Assembly (NCBI GenBank): GCA_025057275.1
Contig: JANWXQ010000028.1
Coordinates: forward strand, 30,797 to 94,796
Direction of reading: 5' to 3'
DNA from: Chitinophagales bacterium
GTDB lineage: Bacteria > Bacteroidota > Bacteroidia > Chitinophagales > UBA10324
Length of the DNA: 64,000 bases
The position numbers were made by a program, and so were the translations under genes. Positions 18,448 through 27,698 of this stretch are shown piece after piece (position 1 is the first letter of the stretch; each line of letters starts with the position of its first letter). Under the pieces are notes generated by a model. That model was not told where the DNA came from. It searched no databases and saw only the letters and a program-made list of their open reading frames with translations.

Positions 18448-20145
18448 TTATCGGAACTGATAAGGCACACCGGTAACCTGAGTGAGCAGCGTTGCCGGAG
18501 CATCCAAAGCTATGGCATTGCGGCGAGGCTCCGGCGTTACGGGGGAATGCTCTTTCAGGTAGTCGCGCATGACATCGTGAAGGGTATGTGGCCATAACCG
18601 GGGTTCCTGCACGTTGCTGATGCGACACAGCACGGTGTCGGGATCACCTTCGCGTTCGCAGGCGGCAATCGTGTAGTTGCGATCTTCCTGCAACGGAGCA
18701 CCGCCTATGGTAACTTCCTGCACGCGTCTGCCTTTTTCCCCAAAGGCATAAAAGCGCACCTGCATGCCGTCAAACTTTACTAGCCAGCCCCCGAAGCGTT
18801 CTGATGCATCGCGGGCAAAAACATTGTTCAGTTCTTTCTCCAGCCAATCCCGCAACTGCTTTCCGGTAACGCGGGCTGTTTTTACCGGACTGTCCACGGG
18901 CAGCATATCGTACAGGTAACCGTTGGTGATAGGGATGTGTCCGGTGTGGTCCCGGGTGCTGCGCGGCGGACAGAAACGAAAGCCGTTTGACAGAACCACA
19001 TCCACCTCAGGCAAGCGCCAGCGCAGGGCATCGAGGATGAGCGTATCTATCGGGTTTTCAATAACAAAATACCGATACAGCGGTATGGTGCTGTAGCCCA
19101 CCACCTGATGTATGCGGTTGCGAAAAGGTTTTTCTACCTGATCAATAAGGGACACCAGAGTACGGTCAGCACTGTAGGCAGAAGGGCTTATCTCCAGCAA
19201 CCGATATGCGTCGTGAACAACTTTTCCATCTTCAACAGAAAGCTGCAATTCGCCAACAAACGAGCCAAAGGCGCCGGGTTCCACCACCTTAGCATAAGTG
19301 CAGGATATGGGTTCCCGCACCCGCTCGTGGGTATCGCCGCCCAGAATGTAATCCACCCCTTTGCAGGCTTCCTGATTGGCCAGATGAATTTGTTGCGAAA
19401 GGCCCAGATGAGCCAGGACAATGACGAAAGCGCATTGCTCCTGCTCGCGCAAAACCGAAACGTAATAGGCCAGATTGTCTTCCGGCTTGCTGTAGATAAT
19501 CCCTTTGCTGTAACTAGGCGATTGCCGCAGCGGCACCAGGGGATCGGTGTACCCCAAAAATCCGATTTTCACTCCATTGACGGTCCATACGTAGTACGGC
19601 GGAAAAATCAGTTCTCCTTTTGTGCCATTGCCCTGATCATGATACATATTGGCGCACACCTTGGGCGCCCATAAGGAACCCAGCAGGCGCTGCATGTTTT
19701 TTTTGTAGTAGATCACTTCCCAGTTGCCGGGCAGGTAGAGATCATAACCCAGATTGTTAAGCAGGGGAAGCAGGGCAGCACCCTGGGTTTCCACGCTGAG
19801 CTGGCTGCCCTGAAACATATCGCCGGTGTCCGTGATAAACGTTAGCGGATTTTTTTTGCGGTAGCGTCGGAAGAACGTTGCCAGATGGGCATATCCGCCT
19901 GCCTTGCGAAAAACGGTCTTGTTCTGTTCCCAGAACAACTCATCGTGAGGATGAATCTGACAATGAACATCAGTGGTCTGCAGAATGGATACGGTAAACC
20001 GTCCGGGCCTGGGCACCACAGGGGGGGAGACCGGTAGGGTTTGTGTGTCAAGGGCCAAGGTTCGGGTAGGTCCTGCCGTCAGCAGGCCGGCTCCGCTAGC
20101 AAGGGCAAGGGTCTGCAGAAATTTTCGTCGGCTGTTGGCTTCCAT
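18448..20145 (-). CDS. SoxB-like / 5'-nucleotidase-family metallophosphatase with Tat signal
   Basis: RRKFLQ Tat-like N-terminus; ILQTTDVHCQIHPHDE, DTGDMFQGS, LPGNWEV, AHLGLSQQIHLA, GGDTHERV metallophosphatase motifs; 5'-nucleotidase C-terminal domain; context with TsdA/DsrE/YeeE. Confidence 0.8.
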   Translation of the reverse strand: MEANSRRKFLQTLALASGAGLLTAGPTRTLALDTQTLPVSPPVVPRPGRFTVSILQTTDVHCQIHPHDELFWEQNKTVFRKAGGYAHLATFFRRYRKKNPLTFITDTGDMFQGSQLSVETQGAALLPLLNNLGYDLYLPGNWEVIYYKKNMQRLLGSLWAPKVCANMYHDQGNGTKGELIFPPYYVWTVNGVKIGFLGYTDPLVPLRQSPSYSKGIIYSKPEDNLAYYVSVLREQEQCAFVIVLAHLGLSQQIHLANQEACKGVDYILGGDTHERVREPISCTYAKVVEPGAFGSFVGELQLSVEDGKVVHDAYRLLEISPSAYSADRTLVSLIDQVEKPFRNRIHQVVGYSTIPLYRYFVIENPIDTLILDALRWRLPEVDVVLSNGFRFCPPRSTRDHTGHIPITNGYLYDMLPVDSPVKTARVTGKQLRDWLEKELNNVFARDASERFGGWLVKFDGMQVRFYAFGEKGRRVQEVTIGGAPLQEDRNYTIAACEREGDPDTVLCRISNVQEPRLWPHTLHDVMRDYLKEHSPVTPEPRRNAIALDAPATLLTQVTGVPYQFR

Positions 20146-20165
20146 GCTCTGATTCGTTTCGCAGC

Positions 20166-21263
20166 TTATTTCCCGCCCGGCTTGGCAGCGGTTGCAGCGA
20201 GAGCCTCACGTTTCTTCCGTTCCTCCTCAATGGGCTTCCACGGGCCGTATTTGTGTTGCTCTTCACTGAAGGAATCTGCATAAGGCCCAAAAGGATGATC
20301 TATCGGTTTTTTGGATATATCCGGCCAATCATGGGGAACAGGCAAATGCGGCCTGGGCTGAGAATTAACGTACGCTGCTACATCGTAAGCCTCTTCATCG
20401 GTTAACAAAGGATTTTTAAAGGTGGCTCCCAGAGGCATATTGTTTTTCACAAACTTGGCAAAATGGGTAATGCGGTACAGTCCGGCTGCATCGTTATAGC
20501 TGTTCGGACCCCATAGCGGCGGATAAATGTATTCGGTGCTATCGGCATTGAGCAGGCCACTGCCGTCGGCCTGATGACAGCTCTGGCATTTGGCAACGTA
20601 GACCTCTTTACCGCGCTTCGGATCGGCGGCACGATCCAGAAAAGCCAAATCTTTCAATCCGGAACCTTCTGCGCGCTTACCTTTTTCCACGTTGCTGCCC
20701 AGGAATTCTATGTAGGCTTTAATGGCCTGCATCTCGCGTCCCAGGGTGTCCAGGGGTTTTCCATTCAGGCTGCGCTGAATGCAGTCATTGACCCGCTTGT
20801 AGATGTTTTCAATGCTGCCGCTGCGCGGACGGAATTTGGGATAGGTGGATGCGACGGAACCGTAGTTGTTTCCCCAGGGGCGGGTACCGGCGTCCAGATG
20901 ACAGTTCTGGCAATTCATGCCATTGGTCATTTGCATGACCGAACCTTTCGGGCCCAGATACCGCGAGGTATGTGCAATCAGTTCACGGCCATAGGTTACC
21001 AGTTTCTTGTGCTCTTCATCAGCAATTTCGGAAAGATCAGGAGCGCGCCACAAAGAAGGATCATCAAAAAGATCGGCAGAAAGCAGCGAAGCTTCAGCCA
21101 CTGCAGAGCCGGTTTGTTCCGTCACGGGAACCGAAGTGAAGTAGCCTTTATTCCAGCTCATGACCAATGCTGCAAAACCGATAATGAACGTTACAATCAA
21201 CACATGAAGACTGCGTTGCAGGCTGCGTAACGTTTGTTCGTTAAATGACTGTCGCCGTTCCAT
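20166..21263 (-). CDS. Diheme c-type cytochrome, TsdA-like (thiosulfate dehydrogenase/tetrathionate reductase family)
   Basis: MNCQNCHLDAGTRPWGNN and KCQSCHQADGSG heme motifs; YPPLWGPNSYNDAAG...FVKNNMPLG...EEAYDVAAYVNSQPRP TsdA-type C-terminal domain; N-terminal membrane anchor. Confidence 0.88.
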   Translation of the reverse strand: MERRQSFNEQTLRSLQRSLHVLIVTFIIGFAALVMSWNKGYFTSVPVTEQTGSAVAEASLLSADLFDDPSLWRAPDLSEIADEEHKKLVTYGRELIAHTSRYLGPKGSVMQMTNGMNCQNCHLDAGTRPWGNNYGSVASTYPKFRPRSGSIENIYKRVNDCIQRSLNGKPLDTLGREMQAIKAYIEFLGSNVEKGKRAEGSGLKDLAFLDRAADPKRGKEVYVAKCQSCHQADGSGLLNADSTEYIYPPLWGPNSYNDAAGLYRITHFAKFVKNNMPLGATFKNPLLTDEEAYDVAAYVNSQPRPHLPVPHDWPDISKKPIDHPFGPYADSFSEEQHKYGPWKPIEEERKKREALAATAAKPGGK

Positions 21264-21295
21264 CGCGTTTCTTTATTAGGGGAATGTAAATGCGA

Positions 21296-21721
21296 TCAGT
21301 GGGGCAGATAATTCTTAATCAGCCCGTAAACAAAAGTGCCCAGCAGGGCGAATGCAAATACAATCAGAAAAGACAAATAGCCATAGCCGATATTAACCAC
21401 TACAGGTCCGGGGCAGGCTCCGCTCAGGGCCCAGCCCAGGCCAAATAAGGTGCCCCCCAGCACATAACGAAACACACTTTTTTCTTTCGGATAAAATACA
21501 ATGGGATTGGCGCGGTAATCGCGGAGCCCCAAGCGCTTGATCAGGTACACTCCGGCCGTTCCGAGTGTAACGGCAACACCGATAATGCCATACATGTGGA
21601 ACGAATGAAACCGGAACATTTCCTGAATCCGGTACCATGACATGGCCTCCGATTTCACCATCACCACACCGAATAGGACGCCGAGCACAAGAAACGGTAG
21701 CTGCTTCATAGCCTTAAGCAA
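21296..21721 (-). CDS. YeeE/YedE family (DUF6691-like) membrane protein, half-transporter
   Basis: [28 protein letters not shown] conserved Cys motif; multi-TM. Confidence 0.85.
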   Translation of the reverse strand: MLKAMKQLPFLVLGVLFGVVMVKSEAMSWYRIQEMFRFHSFHMYGIIGVAVTLGTAGVYLIKRLGLRDYRANPIVFYPKEKSVFRYVLGGTLFGLGWALSGACPGPVVVNIGYGYLSFLIVFAFALLGTFVYGLIKNYLPH

Positions 21722-21727
21722 TTATTA

Positions 21728-22282
21728 TTATTTGAAAATCCAGGCAAAAAACACATGCGTCATCAGCAGGCCGCCGATAAAAAAGCCGACCACAGCCAGC
21801 AGCGACGGCCATTGCAGATTTGACAGGCCGCTGATGGCATGTCCGGACGTACAGCCGCCGGCATAGCGGGCACCGAAGCCGACCAGAAAACCGCCCAACG
21901 CAAGCAACCAGAACGTACCGGAGGCTACGGCCTGCCAGCTAAACAACTCTGCCGGCTGCATGGCCGATGGTGCAGAAAAGCCATAGGCTTTCAACTCCGA
22001 AACCGTTGCCGGCGACAGCGCCACGGCGGGGTCTTTCGTCAGGAACTGTGCGGCAATAAAGCCGCCCACCAGCGCTCCGGCCATGAACATCAGATTCCAG
22101 ATTTGACTCTTCCAGTCAAAATCAAAAAACTTCACATGCCGCCCGGCGCCGGCCATAGCGCACAGCGTGCGCAGGTTGGAGGAGAAGCCAAAACTTCTTC
22201 CGAAATACACCAGCAACAGCATAATGGCGGCTATCAGGGCTCCGCTCAGCCACCACGGCCAGGGTTGATACAGCCAGTTCAT
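21728..22282 (-). CDS. YeeE/YedE family thiosulfate/sulfur transport membrane protein
   Basis: [43 protein letters not shown] motif. Confidence 0.9.
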   Translation of the reverse strand: MNWLYQPWPWWLSGALIAAIMLLLVYFGRSFGFSSNLRTLCAMAGAGRHVKFFDFDWKSQIWNLMFMAGALVGGFIAAQFLTKDPAVALSPATVSELKAYGFSAPSAMQPAELFSWQAVASGTFWLLALGGFLVGFGARYAGGCTSGHAISGLSNLQWPSLLAVVGFFIGGLLMTHVFFAWIFK

Positions 22283-22301
22283 CGCAGGAGGGTTTTAGGT
22301 T

Positions 22302-23138
22302 TTAGTTCAGGTGAAACGAAACAATGGGCTTGTATAAGTGATTGATCAGCTTTTCGGTTACGCTGCTGTGCAGCAAGCCGCTTTTGCCATGGGTACCGAT
22401 AAAAATCAGATCCATGTTGCGCATCTGATTGAAATGCACGACGCCTTGCTCCACGTCGCGGTCGTGAATGAGGTGCGCTGAAAACGACGGCAGTTCATTC
22501 ATTTCGGCAAACTGGCGGGCATTTTGTTCAAAAACAGCCTGCTCCTGCTCTGCATTACCGGATGTGATTTGCAGCAAATGAAGATTTGCGCCAAAAGCAG
22601 TGAGCATGCGGCGGAGCAGATCCAGGCACAGCTTTTCCGGCTTGCGGAAATCGTGGATCAGCAGAATATCGCGGATTACCAGTTCCGAGCGGTCGCACAT
22701 CAGCGACAGCACGGGCACGCGGCAGCGGCGGGCCACGTTTTGGGTTTCCGATCCCGAAAACTTTTCGCGCAGGCCCCAGGCGCCCTTGGTGCCCATGACA
22801 ATCAGGTCAACTCCGTTGCGTTCGGCAAACGTTACGATTGCATCGGTGAGCTTACCTGCCAGCAGGTGCGTGTGAATGTGCATGCCGTAGCGCCGGGTCA
22901 GGTCCTGCATTTTGCCGGAGGCAATATCAAGCTGCTGTTGCACGAATCCAGGGTCAATTTCGCCGCAGGTCTGGAACGTGCCATCGGGATGCAGTGTTAC
23001 GGTGTCGGGCAGGTTGAGCACATGAAGCACATGCACCTCCAAAGGCATCTTTTCTTCCAGCTTGCGGGTCATCAGGTAAGCATAATCGGCCTGCACCGAA
23101 AAGTCGGTGGGGATTAACACGCGCAACACAGATTCCAT
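22302..23138 (-). CDS. Universal stress protein (tandem UspA domains)
   Basis: RVLIPTDFSVQADYAYLMT...DLIVMGTKGAWGLREKFSGSETQNVARRCRVPVL...DLIFIGTHGKSGLLHSSVTEKLI. Confidence 0.92.
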   Translation of the reverse strand: MESVLRVLIPTDFSVQADYAYLMTRKLEEKMPLEVHVLHVLNLPDTVTLHPDGTFQTCGEIDPGFVQQQLDIASGKMQDLTRRYGMHIHTHLLAGKLTDAIVTFAERNGVDLIVMGTKGAWGLREKFSGSETQNVARRCRVPVLSLMCDRSELVIRDILLIHDFRKPEKLCLDLLRRMLTAFGANLHLLQITSGNAEQEQAVFEQNARQFAEMNELPSFSAHLIHDRDVEQGVVHFNQMRNMDLIFIGTHGKSGLLHSSVTEKLINHLYKPIVSFHLN

Positions 23139-23198
23139 AGCAAGTTCTCTTAACTGATTTTGAACCTTTCCGCGAACCGTAGGCCTCAGGGCAGCCGA

Positions 23199-23516
23199 TT
23201 ACTTCAGTAAGGCCGCAACATCTTCCCAGGTGCCTCCGTTGAAAACATTGCGAATGCCATTCTGTTCCAGAAAGGCTTTTGCCTGACCGCTGCGGTTGCC
23301 GCTTCGGCAAAACACCACGATGTTTTCTTTGTTACGGAAGTCATCCACACGCTGAGGCACCGTGTCCAGGGGAATGTTGACTGCACCGGGCACGCTGCCG
23401 GTGGCAAATTCCTCAGGCGTGCGCACATCTACCAGAAACGCGCCGTTGCGCACAACGGCTTTCAGCTCTTCGGAAGCGGGCGAAGCCCCACCAAACAGAT
23501 TGTGTAAGAAATTCAT
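23199..23516 (-). CDS. Single-domain rhodanese-like protein
   Basis: GAFLVDVRTPEEFATGSVPGAVNIPLD...IVVFCRSGNRSGQAKAFLEQNG with active-site Cys. Confidence 0.93.
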   Translation of the reverse strand: MNFLHNLFGGASPASEELKAVVRNGAFLVDVRTPEEFATGSVPGAVNIPLDTVPQRVDDFRNKENIVVFCRSGNRSGQAKAFLEQNGIRNVFNGGTWEDVAALLK

Positions 23517-23614
23517 GGTTAGTTGAATTTAGGATCAGCGTTTTCGTTTGATCAGTTCGTTCAAAGATTGGTCTTTTACCTTAGGCAATAGGCTACAAAA
23601 GTTACACAGCGGCC

Positions 23615-24415
23615 TCAGGTCCAAAACAGCTCTTTCAGAATGATGTAGACGCCGACGACCAGCACAAACCAGCCAAATGCCGGTTTCAGCTGATCGCCGG
23701 AAATCCGGCGCGACAGCGTGGCGCCGATAAAAATGCCGACAACGGCAAAGACCGATACCTGCAACAGGAAGAACCAGTCTATGGGTTGATGGCCTATTTC
23801 TCCGATAAATCCGATAAGCGATTTGGCCGCAATGATGACCAGTGACGTGCCCACTGCTTCTTTCATGGGAAGTTTCCCCAATACCACTAAGGCAGGAATA
23901 ATCAGAAAGCCTCCGCCGGCGCCTACCATGCCGGTGAGGATGCCGACCACTGTACCTTCCAGCATAACCAAACCGTAACGGAAAGGCCGGTCGCTTTCCG
24001 GCTTCGGCCCGGAACCGGCCGGGCTCTTGCGGATCATGCTTACCGAAGCAGCTATCATCAGCACGGCAAACAACACCATGAGCAGAATGCGCTTGGTTAC
24101 CTCAAAGTCGCCGATGCTGAACACCACATCCGGTATGGCCGGAACCAGCCAGGCCCGTGTAGCAAAGACTGCTGCAATGCTGGGCAGGCCAAACACTACA
24201 GCCGTCCGCACATTCACCAGGTTCTTAAAGAAATACGTGCCTGAGCCTATGGCGCTGGTCAGCCCTACGATAAACAATGAATAACCCGTTGCCGGAACGG
24301 CATCTATGCCGAACAGATACACCAGGACGGGCACCGTGAGGATACTGCCACCCCCGCCAATGAGGCCCAGCGAAACCCCAATAAGCACTGAGGCCAGATA
24401 GCCTGCAACTTCCAT
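23615..24415 (-). CDS. Sulfite exporter TauE/SafE family protein
   Basis: GVSLGLIGGGGSILTVPVLVYLFG and TGMVGAGGGFLIIPALVVLGKLPMKEAVGTSLVII. Confidence 0.93.
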   Translation of the reverse strand: MEVAGYLASVLIGVSLGLIGGGGSILTVPVLVYLFGIDAVPATGYSLFIVGLTSAIGSGTYFFKNLVNVRTAVVFGLPSIAAVFATRAWLVPAIPDVVFSIGDFEVTKRILLMVLFAVLMIAASVSMIRKSPAGSGPKPESDRPFRYGLVMLEGTVVGILTGMVGAGGGFLIIPALVVLGKLPMKEAVGTSLVIIAAKSLIGFIGEIGHQPIDWFFLLQVSVFAVVGIFIGATLSRRISGDQLKPAFGWFVLVVGVYIILKELFWT

Positions 24416-24459
24416 AGCCTGAGGAGGGTTTATTTCTGCGTTGGGTACAACCGGATTAG

Positions 24460-25857
24460 TTAGCGGGTCAGGGGCAGCCCCTTATTGACCCATTCGTTGA
24501 TGCCACCGGAAAAGTTGCGCACGTTGGTGTAGCCATGGGCAGCCAGCAACGAATAGCCGATGGAAGCCCGGTCACCACCCTGGCAGTGAATGATTACCGG
24601 ACGGGTTCGGCTCACCCGCTCCAAACACAGCGGCAGGTCGCCGACAAACACATGATCTGCACCCTGAATATGGCCCGATTGGTATTCTACGGCACCTCGC
24701 AGGTCCACCACCTGAATGTTGTTGGCTTCCTGCAGCTTACGCAATTCGTTTGCATCAATCAGGTTAACCTGCTGTAGCGTTCCTCCTGCTTTTGTGTAGG
24801 GTTCGGTGGAAGGAATGTAGCCCAGCACGTGGTCCAGGCCAATGCGCATGAGCTTACGCATCAGGTCGTCGTGGCGATCAGGAGCGGCTAGCAAAACGAA
24901 CGGCTTGTCGTACGACAAAAACCAGCCTGCCCAGGTCGCAAACGAATTATTGCCCTGAATGTTGAGACTGCCCGGAATAAAACCGCGGGCAAATTCGGCT
25001 TTGTCGCGGGTGTCCACCAACGGAGTGCCCTGTCGGAGCAACTCCATGATCTGGTCGCTGACGTCTTTGAGGCGGGGCACCTCCGTCAGCAGCGGCCGGT
25101 TAACCTTATTCAGTTTTTTCATCATGGCAAAATACCGGGGCGGTTCCGGCTGGTCGGTCAGCAGATAGTTGATGAAGCCTTCTTTATCGTTGGCAAAGCG
25201 AAACGCCCAGTTGGCAATTTTCTCGTAGCCTACTGTAGAGCTCGGTACGGCGCCAAGGGCTTTACCGCAGGCAGAGCCAGATCCGTGACCCGGCCATACC
25301 TGCACGTAATCGGGAAGTGCCGCAAATTTTTTCAGCGACTCAAACATTTGCTCCGCGCCCTTTTCCTGTGTGCCTTTGAATCCAGCTGCTTTTTCCAGCA
25401 GGTCAGGGCGACCCACATCGCCGACAAAAACAAAATCTCCCGTAAAGATCATCACCGGCTTGTCGCTGGCCGGTGTGTCGGTGAGCAGAAAACTGATGCT
25501 TTCCGGTGTGTGACCCGGAGTGTGCATGACCTGAATTTTGAGATTTCCTACCATGATTACATCACCGTCGCGCAACGGATGGTGAGGAAATTCATAGCTC
25601 CAGTCGGAGCCCCCTTCCGCTGACAGATACAATTCAGCACCGGTAAGCGCTGCCAGCTCACGGGAACCGGTTAAAAAATCGGCATGGATATGGGTTTCGA
25701 AAACATGGGTAATCCGCAATTTATTGGCTTGAGCAATTTCCAGATAGGTGTCCACGTCGCGCTTGGGATCAATGACTGCGGCCACACCTGCCTTCTGGCA
25801 GCCGATTACGTAACTGGCCTGAGCCAGCGTTTTGTCGTACACATGCTGAAAAAACAT
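24460..25857 (-). CDS. MBL-fold persulfide dioxygenase-like / pseudorhodanese / rhodanese fusion (CstB-like)
   Basis: THIHADF, HTPGHTPESISFLL, FTGDFVFVGDVGRPDL, VWPGHGSGSACG; first rhodanese-like domain with LAAPDRHDD lacking Cys at the expected site; second with IIHCQGGDRASIG. Confidence 0.9.
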   Translation of the reverse strand: MFFQHVYDKTLAQASYVIGCQKAGVAAVIDPKRDVDTYLEIAQANKLRITHVFETHIHADFLTGSRELAALTGAELYLSAEGGSDWSYEFPHHPLRDGDVIMVGNLKIQVMHTPGHTPESISFLLTDTPASDKPVMIFTGDFVFVGDVGRPDLLEKAAGFKGTQEKGAEQMFESLKKFAALPDYVQVWPGHGSGSACGKALGAVPSSTVGYEKIANWAFRFANDKEGFINYLLTDQPEPPRYFAMMKKLNKVNRPLLTEVPRLKDVSDQIMELLRQGTPLVDTRDKAEFARGFIPGSLNIQGNNSFATWAGWFLSYDKPFVLLAAPDRHDDLMRKLMRIGLDHVLGYIPSTEPYTKAGGTLQQVNLIDANELRKLQEANNIQVVDLRGAVEYQSGHIQGADHVFVGDLPLCLERVSRTRPVIIHCQGGDRASIGYSLLAAHGYTNVRNFSGGINEWVNKGLPLTR

Positions 25858-26040
25858 GAATCAGGATTTTGAGGTTAAACCAGAATTTCAGGGGCAAAGG
25901 TCACCATTTTCCTGACGGCTGCACGGATACATTTGTTACTCTATCAGGGGTTCGGTTACCCTGTTATTGTGTTCTCCCGCTTACCGGATGGTTCTGTAAA
26001 GCCAATCCATAACTGAAAAAAAAGCAAACACATCAGCGCT

Positions 26041-27564
26041 TCAATGTTTTTCCGGCCGCAGGTGAGGAAAAAAGATTACATCCTGAATAGCAGGTGCATT
26101 GGCCAGCAGCATGACCAGCCTGTCTATACCGATGCCCACTCCTGCTGTAGGAGGCATGCCGTATTCCAACGCCCGCAGAAAATCCTCATCCAATTGCATG
26201 GCTTCGGGGTCGCCACGACGGCCCAGCTCCAGTTGCTCCTCAAAGCGGCGACGCTGATCGAGCGGATCGTTGAGCTCGGTGAAGGCATTGCACAGCTCCT
26301 TGCCGTTGCAGATGACTTCAAAACGTTCCACCAGTCCGGGCCGGCTTCGATGCCGGCGCGCCAACGGCGACATTTCCACCGGATAATCGGTAATGAAAGT
26401 GGGTTGAATCAGATGCGGTTCACAAAGCGTGCTGAACAGTTCATCAATGATTTTGCCACGCCCGGCCGTTTCATCCAAGGAAACACCGAACTCGCGGGCA
26501 GTAGCGCGCAAGGCCGCATCGTCCATGTCGGCAATTTGCCTGCCGGTGCGTTGCGCCAAGGCATCCAACAACGGAAGGCGCGGCCACGGCCGGCGAAAGT
26601 CAATGCGTTGGGATCCTACCGTTACCTGCGTGCTGCCGTGCAATTCCATGACTACCTGCTCCAGCATTTCCTCCACCAGATCCATCATCCACACATAATC
26701 TTTAAACGCCACATAGAGCTCCAGCATGGTGAATTCGGGATTGTGGTAACGGTCCATGCCTTCATTGCGGAAGTCTTTGGCAAATTCAAAAACACCGTTT
26801 AGTCCGCCGACAATAAGTCGCTTGAGGTAGAGTTCGTTGGCTATGCGCAGGTAAAGTTTCATGTCCAACGCATGGTGATGCGTGACAAAAGGCCGGGCCA
26901 GTGCCCCGCCATAGATGGGTTGCAGTATGGGTGTTTCTACTTCCAGGTAGCCCCGTTGCAACAAGAAGCTGCGCATGCTTTGCACAATCTGCGAGCGCTG
27001 CAGGAACACGCGGCGGCTTTCCGGATTGATGATCAGATCCACATACCGCTGCCGGTAGCGGAATTCCGGGTCGGTTACTTCATCGTATAGCTGACCTTCC
27101 TTTTCCTTCACAACCGGAAGCGGCCGCAAGGCTTTACTCAACAACTTCAGCGTGCGGGCATGGATGCTGATCTCGCCTGTGCGCGTGCGGAAGACTTCGC
27201 CGGAAACCCCGATGATATCTCCCAGGTCGAGTAACTTTTTCCAGACCACTTCATAAAGCGAAGCATTTCCGTCCTGCATCAGATCGTCGCGCTTCAGATA
27301 AATCTGAATGCGTCCTTTGGCATCCTGAAGGGTACAGAATGAAGCTCCCCCCATGATGCGGCGGGCCATAATGCGTCCGGCTACGGCAACGGTCATTCCG
27401 GCAAAAGCCTGTTCGTTTGCTTCAAAACCGGAAACGATATCGGCCGACCAGTGGGTTACTTCAAAATCTCCGGGCGGATAAGGGTCCACCCCCATGGCTT
27501 CCAGTTGTTGCCGGGCCTCACGGCGCAACCGCTCCTGTTCGCTCAACGCTTCCTGCTCGTGCAT
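26041..27564 (-). CDS. lysS: Lysyl-tRNA synthetase (class II)
   Basis: [61 protein letters not shown]. Confidence 0.97.
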   Translation of the reverse strand: MHEQEALSEQERLRREARQQLEAMGVDPYPPGDFEVTHWSADIVSGFEANEQAFAGMTVAVAGRIMARRIMGGASFCTLQDAKGRIQIYLKRDDLMQDGNASLYEVVWKKLLDLGDIIGVSGEVFRTRTGEISIHARTLKLLSKALRPLPVVKEKEGQLYDEVTDPEFRYRQRYVDLIINPESRRVFLQRSQIVQSMRSFLLQRGYLEVETPILQPIYGGALARPFVTHHHALDMKLYLRIANELYLKRLIVGGLNGVFEFAKDFRNEGMDRYHNPEFTMLELYVAFKDYVWMMDLVEEMLEQVVMELHGSTQVTVGSQRIDFRRPWPRLPLLDALAQRTGRQIADMDDAALRATAREFGVSLDETAGRGKIIDELFSTLCEPHLIQPTFITDYPVEMSPLARRHRSRPGLVERFEVICNGKELCNAFTELNDPLDQRRRFEEQLELGRRGDPEAMQLDEDFLRALEYGMPPTAGVGIGIDRLVMLLANAPAIQDVIFFPHLRPEKH

Positions 27565-27698
27565 GGGACGAAGATAGCAACGCCGAAAGGGCCGGTCGTG
27601 GAACCGGAAGCGCTATACAGCGTTAGCTCAAGCACGGCAATCTAGCTTAGGGAGAGCGGCTTTTTCCAGTCTGCCTTTCCTTAACAAACTTTGAAGCA

